DNA of 24,576 bases from positions 1 through 24,576 of the IMG/VR virus record IMGVR_UViG_3300044641_000775; one strand, given 5' to 3'. The position numbers were made by a program, and so were the translations under genes. Within the stretch, counting starts at the first letter, position 1, and each line of letters opens with the position of its first letter. Source of the stretch: a virus. Of this stretch, positions 7,634 to 15,117 are shown in pieces. The notes under the pieces are model-generated. The model made no database searches, was not told where the DNA came from, and worked only from the letters and a program-made list of their open reading frames with translations.

Positions 7634-7987
7634 ATGAAGACGGCCAACGAGGTCTATGCGAAGGCGTTGAGTTTCCTGGGCGCTTATGGCGCGGGGCAGA
7701 CTCCGTCGGCGGAAGACATGGCCGTGGCAGACGCCGCCTTTCGCCCGCTAATGGACGAACTGGCGTCGTTGCAGCTTTGCTTCATTCCCTATGACCCTGA
7801 CGAGAACGATGTCCCGTGTGTGCAGGACGAGTTCTTTGTCACCATCGCCAAAATCCTGGCGAATGAGATTGCGCCGGAGTTCGGACAGCCGAGCGACGAG
7901 GGCGGCCGGCAGATATTAGAGCGCCGCCTGCGGTTGCTCACCTCGACCGGATCTTATGGCCAGGTTCAACAGGCTGAATATTTCTAA
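7634..7987 (+). CDS. Head-completion / neck protein, P22 gp4-like
   Basis: 117 residues, almost all helical, with KTANEVYAKALSFLGAYGAGQTPS at the N-terminus and the FRPLMDELASLQLCFIPYD core, then EFFVTIAKILANEIAPEFGQPSDEG and a basic helix RQILERRLRLLT. This matches the general layout of gp4-type packaged-DNA stabilisation proteins (about 120-170 residues). These bind the underside of the portal after packaging and create the docking site for gp10. The AAAAAGG purine run precedes ATG 7634. Its TAA overlaps the ATG of the gp10-like gene, as expected for partners made in equal amounts. Identity rests on fold pattern, length and position rather than a signature motif. Confidence 0.68.
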   Translation: MKTANEVYAKALSFLGAYGAGQTPSAEDMAVADAAFRPLMDELASLQLCFIPYDPDENDVPCVQDEFFVTIAKILANEIAPEFGQPSDEGGRQILERRLRLLTSTGSYGQVQQAEYF

Positions 7988-9393
7988 TGGCGGCCGTTGA
8001 AATACCTTTCCCGAAATCCTCGCAGCCAGGCCAAGAGGCCGGCGAGGGCTACGGCAGACTGCTTAACGCTTGGTGCGACGTTGACGCCGGGACGCTGACA
8101 TGGCGCCCGGTTCCCGGCTCCAAGATGTTCGTCGAACTGGAAAAGGACACGCATCGCGGCATGATTGTCGTCGATGGCGTTCTCCGCACCTTGCAGGACG
8201 ACCGTTTCTACAACGTCACCCGCACCGGCTCGATTGACCGGGTTATCGGCAGCATTGGCGGCGACGGCCCGATTACGTTGGCGCAGAACAACGCCAAGCC
8301 GATCAGGGGTATTGTCGGGGTTTCGACGGCTGGCGCGTTCTCAGTCACGGCCACGGCGGTCTTTGACCTCGACACAAGCAACCTGCCGGCACCCAACAGC
8401 GTTTGCTCGCTAGACGGATATTTTCTTTATACCTGCGCCGACGGCCGGGTATTTGCGTCTGACCTGAACACGCCGAACATTAACGCGCTTTCCTTCACGG
8501 CGGCGAATGCCGACCCCGATGGCCTTGTTCGCGGCACGTCGCATGGCGGGCAGTTCTTCGCCTGGGGCCAGACCTCGACCGAGGTTTACCAGAACGTCGG
8601 AACGCAGCCGTTCCCGCTTCAACGGGTGACGGTCATTCCTGTTGGCTTGATTGGCCCCTGGGCGATTGCCGGCTTTGAAGAGGGCTTCAACGGCGACCAG
8701 GTATTTGTCGCATCCGACGGCACTGTGCGCCGGATGAACGGCTATGACCCTGTGCGCGTCTCAACCCGCGATGTCGAGCGGGCGATTAATTCGGTCAAGG
8801 TAAAATCGCAGATACAGGCCACGGCCTATGTCTTCGACGGCAATCAGATTATCTCGTTTTCCGTACCCGGCGGAACATGGGAATACAACCTCCGCACCGG
8901 CTTCTGGCATGAGCGCCGGACGCAAGAGCAAAAGCGGTGGTTTGGCTGCAATGCTGTGCTGTTTAACGAGCGTTGGGTTGTCGCCCGCTACGACAACAGC
9001 CACCTCGTTTATATCGACAGCCGAGAATACAAGGACGATTTGACCGACATTTCGATGTTGGTTGAAAGCGCGCCATTGAAAGATTTTCCGATGCGTTCGG
9101 TCGTGTCGGCCGCGTTCTTTGACTGGACGGTCGGGCAGGGGTCACTCTCTGGCGAGATTATCCAGGTCGAGCCGACGGTCGCCATCTCCTGGTCGCGCGA
9201 TGGCGGCGAAATATTCGGCAACGAAATTCTCTGCCGGCTCGGCACGGAAGGCGAATATTCGAAAACTGTTCGGGTCAACCGCCTCGGCATGGCGAGCCAG
9301 CACGGTATGCGGATTCGCTTGATGACCAGTTCGCCGGTTCACCGCGTCCTGCGCGGCGGCAAGGTTGAGTTTACAGCGAGAGGGCCGGCCTAA
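7987..9393 (+). CDS. Packaged DNA stabilisation / tail hub protein, P22 gp10-like
   Basis: 468 residues, close to the 472 of P22 gp10. The N-terminus has IPFPKSSQPGQEAGEGYGRLLNAW, typical of this family, where a Q-or-R-rich start leads into the first blade. The rest is beta-rich with blade-like units such as VCSLDGYFLYTCADGRVFASDL, GGQFFAWGQTSTEVYQNVG and DGTVRRMNGYDPVRVSTRDVE, then WEYNLRTGFWHERRT, which suggests a beta-propeller. The C-terminal segment (about 350-468) is a separate beta domain including ISWSRDGGEIF and RLGMASQHGMRIRLM. In P22 this protein seals the neck with gp4 and carries the tailspikes and needle; here it is the likely attachment point for ejection-channel and fiber proteins. 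It overlaps the next small gene by one base. Confidence 0.85.
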   Translation: MAAVEIPFPKSSQPGQEAGEGYGRLLNAWCDVDAGTLTWRPVPGSKMFVELEKDTHRGMIVVDGVLRTLQDDRFYNVTRTGSIDRVIGSIGGDGPITLAQNNAKPIRGIVGVSTAGAFSVTATAVFDLDTSNLPAPNSVCSLDGYFLYTCADGRVFASDLNTPNINALSFTAANADPDGLVRGTSHGGQFFAWGQTSTEVYQNVGTQPFPLQRVTVIPVGLIGPWAIAGFEEGFNGDQVFVASDGTVRRMNGYDPVRVSTRDVERAINSVKVKSQIQATAYVFDGNQIISFSVPGGTWEYNLRTGFWHERRTQEQKRWFGCNAVLFNERWVVARYDNSHLVYIDSREYKDDLTDISMLVESAPLKDFPMRSVVSAAFFDWTVGQGSLSGEIIQVEPTVAISWSRDGGEIFGNEILCRLGTEGEYSKTVRVNRLGMASQHGMRIRLMTSSPVHRVLRGGKVEFTARGPA

Positions 9394-9542
9394 TGCCTCT
9401 CAATCAAAACCCTCCACCGCCGCCGCCACCGAATGTCGCCCGCGTTGACGCGCAGGGCAGGCCGACAAAGGCTGTCGTGGAATACGAAACGGCGCTGACT
9501 GAATACCTGAAACTGCTGTCAGCAGCGGTTCGAAAGGCTTAA
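9393..9542 (+). CDS. Short proline-rich protein at the needle-gene position
   Basis: A 49-residue frame starts at the ATG that overlaps the gp10-like stop (TAATG) and ends 3 nt before the next gene. It begins MPLNQN followed by seven consecutive prolines, then NVARVDAQGRPTKAVVEYETAL and a C-terminal amphipathic helix TEYLKLLSAAVRKA. Exact tiling between its neighbours, absence of other sequence, and typical codon choice support it as real despite its size. I know no homologue. In P22 the genes between gp10 and the ejection proteins encode the needle and a small assembly protein. This gene occupies the same position, and a short adaptor or plug role is possible but only inferred. Confidence 0.72.
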   Translation: MPLNQNPPPPPPPNVARVDAQGRPTKAVVEYETALTEYLKLLSAAVRKA

Positions 9543-9545
9543 CGC

Positions 9546-11255
9546 ATGTCGAATGACGCAATCTTTTATTTGATGGCGATGCAGCAAATGCAGCAAGCCA
9601 CGGATAAGGCGAATGCGCGCCTGGACAAGTCCGAAGGCAAGTCGCAGGGCGTTCTCGACAAGGGTTACAACACCTCCGTTGACTCGCTCGCCAAATACCT
9701 TGGCATGTCTACGGACTCGCTGTTGAACGGCGTCAAGGAAGCCAGCGGCTATTATAAGGACGCGCTTAACCAGTCTGGCGAAGCTATCAATACGGGTTTC
9801 GACAACGCCTTTAATTATTTGAACAAGGGAACGAGCGAGGCGGCCGGGTCGCTGAATTTTGGCGCCGACACGGCTCTGAATGAATTGCAGTCGGGTTTCG
9901 CCGGCGCGAAAGACAGCCTTGGCATTGGCTACAATACGGCGACGGACTATCTCAAAAACGGCCTCGCCACATCGTCTAGCGCCATTGATAGCGCCTCGGC
10001 CGAGGCATTAAAGGCGCTTGGCGGTAGTCGGGACAGTTCAATCGCCGCGCTGCAATCTGGCTACGGCGACACGCTCAATTTCCTTGACCAAGGGCTCGCG
10101 TCGTCAACCGGCGCCTTGCAGAGCAATTACGATGTCGCCCGCAATGACCTGACATCGGGTTACAACACGGCGCGCGGCGACCTCGAAAAAGGCATCGCCG
10201 GTTATCAGAACTGGTATGACCAGGGCGTCAACGCCTCAAACATGGTCAACAACGCGCTCGGCCTGAATGGCGCCGGCGGCAACACAGACGCGCGGTCGGC
10301 TTTCCAGGCTGGCCCCGGTTATCAGTGGATGCTCGAACAGGGAACCGACGCGCTCGCCCGCAAGGCGAATGCGATGGGGATGCTGACGAGCGGCAACACC
10401 GCGCAGGCTGTACAGAAATACGGCTCCGACCTGGCCAACCAGGAATGGGGAAGCTGGCTGAACAATGTGAAGGGCGTTTCGGCGCAGGGTCAGGCGGCGG
10501 CCGATAGCATGATGGCCGGCCGGACGGCGCAGGCTAATCTCGCCAACCAATACGGCCAGAACACCGCGAGCCTTGCGACCGACCTCGGCAAAGGTCTGGC
10601 GGGCCTTTACGACACCGACGCCGGACGCAGGGCGCAGGCCGCCACGGGCCTGTCAACGAACATCTCGAATGTTTATGGCCAGTATGGTCAGAACAGCGCC
10701 AATGTTCTCACGAACAAGGGCAATCAGCTTGCCGACCTGAACAAGACGTTTTCGCTCTCCGGCTCGCAGCTTGCATCCGACTACGGCGGCAATCTCGCCA
10801 ACCTTTACACCGGCCTCGGCACGAACCGCGCCAATATCCAGAGCAATCTCGGAAACAACCTTGCGGCGCTATACGGCGAGCAGGGCAAGGCGCAGGCGAA
10901 CCTTGCATCGACCAAGGGCGCGAACCTCGCCAACCTTTACACTGATTATGGTTCGTCAATGGCCGACCTGAAAACCGGCCTCGGCTCCGGCCTTGCCGGG
11001 ATCTATCAAGCGCACGGCGGCAACCTCGCCGGTCTTGCGACGGGTTACGGTCAGGATCAGGCGAGCCTCTATACGACTATCGCCAGCGGCCAGGCGCAGA
11101 ACGACATGTTCGCCGGAAAATACATGGCCGATGCGTGGATGGGTTACGGCAAGCAACGTGCAGCCCAGGAAGACGCCGGCAAAAACCGCAAGCAAGCGAT
11201 GATTGGCGGCCTGATTAACGCCGGCTCCGGCCTGCTTGGCGGCCTCTTTAAGTAG
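9546..11255 (+). CDS. Putative DNA ejection protein with two arrays of 11-residue repeats
   Basis: 569 residues with three parts. Residues 21-229 form 19 gap-free units of exactly 11 residues, typical unit TALNELQSGFA, with Leu at position 6 and Gly at 9. Residues about 245-310 form a non-repeat centre with PGYQWMLEQGTDALARKANA and GMLTSGN, a segment common in phage internal and DNA-transfer proteins. Residues 327-546 form 20 further 11-residue units, typical GNLANLYTGLG, with hydrophobic positions 3, 6 and 10. The end is a small glycine-rich hydrophobic tail (GGLINAGSGLLGGLFK) that could insert in a membrane. Position after the neck genes, like P22 gp7, suggests an ejected protein helping DNA cross the envelope. 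The role is inferred; repeat structure is directly visible. Confidence 0.8.
   Translation: MSNDAIFYLMAMQQMQQATDKANARLDKSEGKSQGVLDKGYNTSVDSLAKYLGMSTDSLLNGVKEASGYYKDALNQSGEAINTGFDNAFNYLNKGTSEAAGSLNFGADTALNELQSGFAGAKDSLGIGYNTATDYLKNGLATSSSAIDSASAEALKALGGSRDSSIAALQSGYGDTLNFLDQGLASSTGALQSNYDVARNDLTSGYNTARGDLEKGIAGYQNWYDQGVNASNMVNNALGLNGAGGNTDARSAFQAGPGYQWMLEQGTDALARKANAMGMLTSGNTAQAVQKYGSDLANQEWGSWLNNVKGVSAQGQAAADSMMAGRTAQANLANQYGQNTASLATDLGKGLAGLYDTDAGRRAQAATGLSTNISNVYGQYGQNSANVLTNKGNQLADLNKTFSLSGSQLASDYGGNLANLYTGLGTNRANIQSNLGNNLAALYGEQGKAQANLASTKGANLANLYTDYGSSMADLKTGLGSGLAGIYQAHGGNLAGLATGYGQDQASLYTTIASGQAQNDMFAGKYMADAWMGYGKQRAAQEDAGKNRKQAMIGGLINAGSGLLGGLFK
9606..10232 (+). repeat. Protein-level hendecad array 1 (19 x 33 bp)
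   Basis: This DNA encodes residues 21-229 of the first ejection protein. Every successive 11 residues align without any gap, for example EAAGSLNFGAD, TALNELQSGFA and GAKDSLGIGYN. Leu, Ile or Tyr is favoured at position 6, Gly at 9 and an aromatic at 10. Nucleotide copies have diverged, so this is an old protein repeat under selection for phase, not a recent tandem duplication. Confidence 0.9.
10524..11183 (+). repeat. Protein-level hendecad array 2 (20 x 33 bp)
   Basis: This DNA encodes residues 327-546 of the same protein. Twenty successive 11-residue units, such as TNRANIQSNLG, NNLAALYGEQG and KAQANLASTKG, keep phase without insertion or deletion. Hydrophobic residues sit at 3, 6 and 10 (spacing 3-4-4), Ala is common at 4 and Gly at 11. 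The consensus differs from array 1 in register and residue choice, and the two may be separate expansions. Confidence 0.9.
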
Positions 11256-11263
11256 GAACAGAT

Positions 11264-13117
11264 ATGGCCCTGCAACTCGGACAGTATCAGCTTCCCGGCG
11301 CTATATCGGCGGAATTGGTCAAGCCATTCCTCGACTATAAGACCGACGGCGCAATGGCGATGGCCAACGCGCTCGGCAATGCAGGCAACAATCTTGGCAA
11401 CGCCGTCGGCGGCATGATGGCGCGCAACCGCGAGGAAGAGAAAGCGCAAAGCCTGGCCGGTCTTGGCGGTATGCTTTCAAATGGCGATTTTGCTGGCGCG
11501 GCGAATGCAGCGGCGCAGGCAGGAAATCCCGAACTCGCGATGAAACTCGGCCTGGCCGGGTATGAGCATAAGCAGCAGTCCGATAGCCTCGCGGCATTGG
11601 GCGGCATGCTTGGCGACAGCGGCGGCGGCGGGCTTGGTTTCGGTGGCGCGGCGGGCTCTACGCCTCCTGGCGGCAACGCTTCCTATGCTTACAAGAAATT
11701 GCAGGAAATGGGCTATTCGCCCGTCGCTGCGGCCGGCATTGTCGGCAACCTTGTGCAAGAGAGCGGTGTGCGTCCTGTCGGCGCTTCTGGCGACGGCGGC
11801 ACGGCTCACGGCCTCGCGCAATGGCGCGGCGACCGCTGGACAGGCTTGCAGAATTTCGCCCGTCAGAACGGCCTCGACCCGAACAGTATGGACGCGCAGC
11901 TTGGCTGGCTCGACCGTGAATTGAAGACGGGCTATCGCGGCGCCTATGACCGGATTATGGGCGCGAAGAATCCGGCGGAAGCAGCCGGCGCGTTCGGCCT
12001 TCTATATGAACGCCCGAAAGGCGCCGAAACCGGCGTCGCCGCCAATATTGACGGCTACGGCAACCGCGTTCGTCAGGCGATGGCGTTGTTTGGCTCTGGC
12101 TCGGCGCATGAAGCTGGCCCGCAGGCTCCGGATCCGACAATGGCCGGCGCTGGCGCGGCTCCTATGGGCGCGCAGGCGAACAGCGGCGAGGTCAATGGCC
12201 TCATGAAGCAATGGGATCAGATTAACCGCGCGATGATGTCGCCTGCGTTCGCCAATGCCGGGGAGGCGGGCCAGAATGCGCTGAAACAGCGCGCGGAAAT
12301 GATTAAGACCCGCCTGGGTATGCTTGGCAAAACGGAAGGCTTGCCGGCTGATTACCGCGAATATCAGCTTGCGAGCAGCGACCCGAACTTTGCAAAATAT
12401 ATGCAGGACAAGCGCGGCGCTTCGGCGCAGGGCGAAGGCGCCAAGATTACCGAGGTCGCCAACGCGCGCCGCCAGCTTATCATCGACCAGGGCGGCAATC
12501 CTGACGACCCGCAGAGCAAGCAGTTTATTCTTTCCGGCAAGTTCCCGCGCGAAGATCAGACGCCTCTAACTGCTACGGATAAGAAAGCCATTCTGGAAGC
12601 TGATGATTCCGTCGCTTCCACGCAGTCCTACATCAAGGCGCTGCAAGAGGCGCAGAAGCTATCGCATAGCGCAATGGGCTTTCCTGGCGCGGGCGCGGTG
12701 GCGAAGGTGGGCTCGGTTCTCGGAAACCAGACCTCGATCAATACGTCTGAACTCGACGCCCTGGTCACGCAGAACGCGCTCAATCAGCTTAAATCAACCT
12801 TTGGCGCTGCGCCGACCGAAGGTGAACGCCAGATTCTTATGCAGATGCAGGGAGGCGCAAGCCTTCCCGACGCTGTTCGCCAGCGCATGTATGGCCGCGC
12901 GCTAGAGTTCGCGCAGGAGCGCCTGACGAAAAACCAGGCCCGCGCCGACGAATTGCGTGGCGGTGAATTTTACAAAACCGGCGGCGGCAACTCGACAAAG
13001 CCGGCAGGACAGCCGCAGGGCCAGTCGCAGGCTCACCCGATGGAAGGCCGCACGGCGACCAACCCGCAGACCGGCGAGCGCATGATTTTCCGTAACGGGA
13101 ATTGGGCGAAATACTAA
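11264..13117 (+). CDS. Putative ejection protein with tail-lysozyme domain
   Basis: 617 residues. The N-terminal 135 are Ala/Gly-rich, with short repeated helices (LAGLGGML at 64-71, LAALGGML at 109-116) and a glycine linker. Residues about 138-280 match a phage tail lysozyme (Phage_lysozyme2 type): YAYKKLQEMGYSPVAAAGIV, then GNLVQESG with a probable catalytic Glu166, AHGLAQWRGDRWTGLQNFAR and GAFGLLYERPKG. It should cut peptidoglycan locally during DNA entry. The C-terminal half (about 310-580) is a helical domain with LTATDKKAILEADDSVAS and INTSELDALVTQNALNQLKSTFGAAPTEGERQ, often seen in internal virion proteins. The end MIFRNGNWAKY resembles a short capping motif. AGGA at 11254-11257 precedes ATG 11264. 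It overlaps the next gene as TAATG. Confidence 0.85.
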   Translation: MALQLGQYQLPGAISAELVKPFLDYKTDGAMAMANALGNAGNNLGNAVGGMMARNREEEKAQSLAGLGGMLSNGDFAGAANAAAQAGNPELAMKLGLAGYEHKQQSDSLAALGGMLGDSGGGGLGFGGAAGSTPPGGNASYAYKKLQEMGYSPVAAAGIVGNLVQESGVRPVGASGDGGTAHGLAQWRGDRWTGLQNFARQNGLDPNSMDAQLGWLDRELKTGYRGAYDRIMGAKNPAEAAGAFGLLYERPKGAETGVAANIDGYGNRVRQAMALFGSGSAHEAGPQAPDPTMAGAGAAPMGAQANSGEVNGLMKQWDQINRAMMSPAFANAGEAGQNALKQRAEMIKTRLGMLGKTEGLPADYREYQLASSDPNFAKYMQDKRGASAQGEGAKITEVANARRQLIIDQGGNPDDPQSKQFILSGKFPREDQTPLTATDKKAILEADDSVASTQSYIKALQEAQKLSHSAMGFPGAGAVAKVGSVLGNQTSINTSELDALVTQNALNQLKSTFGAAPTEGERQILMQMQGGASLPDAVRQRMYGRALEFAQERLTKNQARADELRGGEFYKTGGGNSTKPAGQPQGQSQAHPMEGRTATNPQTGERMIFRNGNWAKY

Positions 13118-15117
13118 TGAACCTACCGCCCGGCTTCGTCCTAGACGATGAACCAAAAAAACAGCCCGCCGAGCATGGTCTGCCGGCGGGTTTTGTTTTG
13201 GATGAACACCCAGACGCGAAGGCGCAGGCGCCAGAACCGCAGGCCGAGCAGCCGTCGCCCTACGCAGGGGCTCTAGGCGGCGTTCTCGCGGGCCTGGATA
13301 GCGCCGGCAACACGCTGGCCTTCAATGTGCCTCGGAACCTCGCGGCGGGCCTGCGCAGCCTTAAAAACGGCTCCAGCTTCGACCAGGAATACGACTATCT
13401 GAAAAAGGTCGGTGAAGAAGCGGCTGCGGCTCACCCGGTAATTTCCGGCCTCGGCACGGCGGCTGGCGCGCTTGGCTCTCTCGCGGTCATGCCGGAAGCG
13501 GCGCCGACGATGATGGGCCGCGCGGCGCAGGCGGCTAAGTGGGGCGCGGGCATGGCCGGCGCTTCCGAATTGGCCGACAGCAAAGACCTCGGCAAAGCGG
13601 TGACGGCTGCGGCCATTGGCGGCGTCCTGGGCGGCGCTGCTGGCCCGGTTGTCGAAGGCGCGGCGCAAGTTGTGGGCAAGGTCGCGCAGCCGGTCATGGG
13701 TTATGCGCGCGGCGCGATCAATGCCGACGACGAGGCGGCCCGTCGCGTTGCGGCGGCCATTGCGCGCGATCAGGAAATCGGCGGCGCCGGCTTCACGCCT
13801 GACCAACTGCGCGGCGCGCTGGACAAGAATAATCCTGCGATCCTTGGCGACATGGGCGGCGAGACGACGCGCGCCCTGGCCAGAGACGCGGCGAACACAT
13901 CGCCGGAAGGCCGGTTCGCACTCAACGAGGCAATCAGCCCGCGTTACGATACGCAGGCCGAGCGCCTGGCGCAGACCGCCGACGAAATGTCGTCTGGCGT
14001 CTCAAACTTTGAAAAGCGCCAGCAGCTAGAGGCGCTGGCCAGAGAACAGAATAACGCGAATTATGGTCGCTTCCGCGCCATGACGCAGGGCGGCGTATGG
14101 ACGCCGGATCTAGAGCAGGCCACGGCCTCGCCGGCAGTTCAGGACGCCATTCGCAAGACGCTGGAAACGTCCCGCGAGGCGGCGGTCGCGCGCGGTCAGA
14201 AGGTTGCGGAGTCGCCGTTCGTACGCGGCGCCGACGGAACCTACACCATCGCCCGCCGCGCTGACGGAACCGAGATTAAGCCGACCGGCGAATTTTGGGA
14301 TCATGTTCAGCGCAACATGAGTTCGGCGGCGAACAAGGCCGCCAGCTATGGCGAGGGCGACAAGTTCGGCGCCGGCCTTATCAATGAGACGCGAAAGAAG
14401 ATAACCGGCCACCTGGACGAACTCACGACCGTCAACGGCGAGAGCGTCTACAACACGGCCCGCACTGGCGCGGCGAAAGCATTCGGCGCTGGCGACGCGA
14501 TTGAGGCCGGAGAAAAATATTTCTCACACAAAGGCACGGCGCAGGAACTCTCTAACGCGGTCGGCAAATTCAAGGGCGCCGAAAAGGAACTCTTTCACGA
14601 CAGCGTGGCGCAGGCGGTGGCGAAGAAACTGCGCGTCGATGTCGCAGACCGGCAGAACGCCATCAATGCGCTGTTCAAGAATGAAGAGGGCCGGAAGAAG
14701 CTGCTAATCGGCCTGGGCTCGAAAGAGCGCATGGATAAGCTGGAAGCCCAATTGCACATCGAGCGGGTCATGGACGCCATGCGGCCGGCGGTGCAGGGCA
14801 ATTCGACGACGGCTCGCCAGCTTGCGGAAATGGGCCTTGCCGGCGGCATTGGCGGCAGCGGCTACGTCACCGGCAGCGACACGGCCACGATGGGCGGAAT
14901 TGGATTATTCGCCGCCAGTCTCGCCAAACACAGGATCGACGCGAACCTTGCGCGGAAGGTTGGCGAACTCATCGCATCTCGCGACCCGGCCAACATCGCC
15001 AAGGTCGAAAAGATGCTGGTCAAGAATCCGCGCATGATGGACGCATTTCGTAAAGTCGAACCGCAGGGCGGCGCTATCGTCGGCCGTGGCCTTGGCGACG
15101 CTCTAGGGGGCAATTAA
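13117..15117 (+). CDS. Third putative ejection protein with duplicated LPxGFVLD motif
   Basis: 666 residues from ATG 13117, which overlaps the previous TAA; an in-frame TTG at 13102 is less likely. It opens with NLPPGFVLDDEP and repeats GLPAGFVLDEHP at 21-32, a motif seen at the N-terminus of many phage internal proteins. A Gly/Ala-rich, mildly hydrophobic helical region follows at about 45-190 (AAIGGVLGGAAGPVVEGAAQVV), suited to membrane contact. The middle (200-540) is long helices with DPL-free, charged sequence such as RRVAAAIARDQEIGG and FALNEAISPRYDTQAERLAQ. A second glycine-rich patch (MGLAGGIGGSGYVTGSD) lies near 570-590. Position and pattern fit a P22 gp20/gp16-type ejection protein. 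A terminator-like hairpin sits inside its first 30 codons. Confidence 0.78.
   Translation: MNLPPGFVLDDEPKKQPAEHGLPAGFVLDEHPDAKAQAPEPQAEQPSPYAGALGGVLAGLDSAGNTLAFNVPRNLAAGLRSLKNGSSFDQEYDYLKKVGEEAAAAHPVISGLGTAAGALGSLAVMPEAAPTMMGRAAQAAKWGAGMAGASELADSKDLGKAVTAAAIGGVLGGAAGPVVEGAAQVVGKVAQPVMGYARGAINADDEAARRVAAAIARDQEIGGAGFTPDQLRGALDKNNPAILGDMGGETTRALARDAANTSPEGRFALNEAISPRYDTQAERLAQTADEMSSGVSNFEKRQQLEALAREQNNANYGRFRAMTQGGVWTPDLEQATASPAVQDAIRKTLETSREAAVARGQKVAESPFVRGADGTYTIARRADGTEIKPTGEFWDHVQRNMSSAANKAASYGEGDKFGAGLINETRKKITGHLDELTTVNGESVYNTARTGAAKAFGAGDAIEAGEKYFSHKGTAQELSNAVGKFKGAEKELFHDSVAQAVAKKLRVDVADRQNAINALFKNEEGRKKLLIGLGSKERMDKLEAQLHIERVMDAMRPAVQGNSTTARQLAEMGLAGGIGGSGYVTGSDTATMGGIGLFAASLAKHRIDANLARKVGELIASRDPANIAKVEKMLVKNPRMMDAFRKVEPQGGAIVGRGLGDALGGN
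13165..13199 (+). terminator. Terminator-like hairpin inside the start of the third ejection gene
   Basis: A perfect stem CCCGCCG (13165-13171) and CGGCGGG (13184-13190) extends inward by GCA/TGC after a bulged A, with loop TGGTC. TTTTGTTTT follows at 13191-13199, and AAAAAAA precedes the stem, so it could act on both strands. It lies 48 nt after the start codon in sequence that is clearly coding. Either it ends a fraction of transcripts or active translation masks it. Confidence 0.6.

Noticed and set aside
9606-11183. Regular 33-bp spacing taken as a CRISPR-like or tandem DNA repeat
   Set aside because: The periodicity is at protein level in an open frame; DNA units are diverged and there are no constant repeats with unique spacers.
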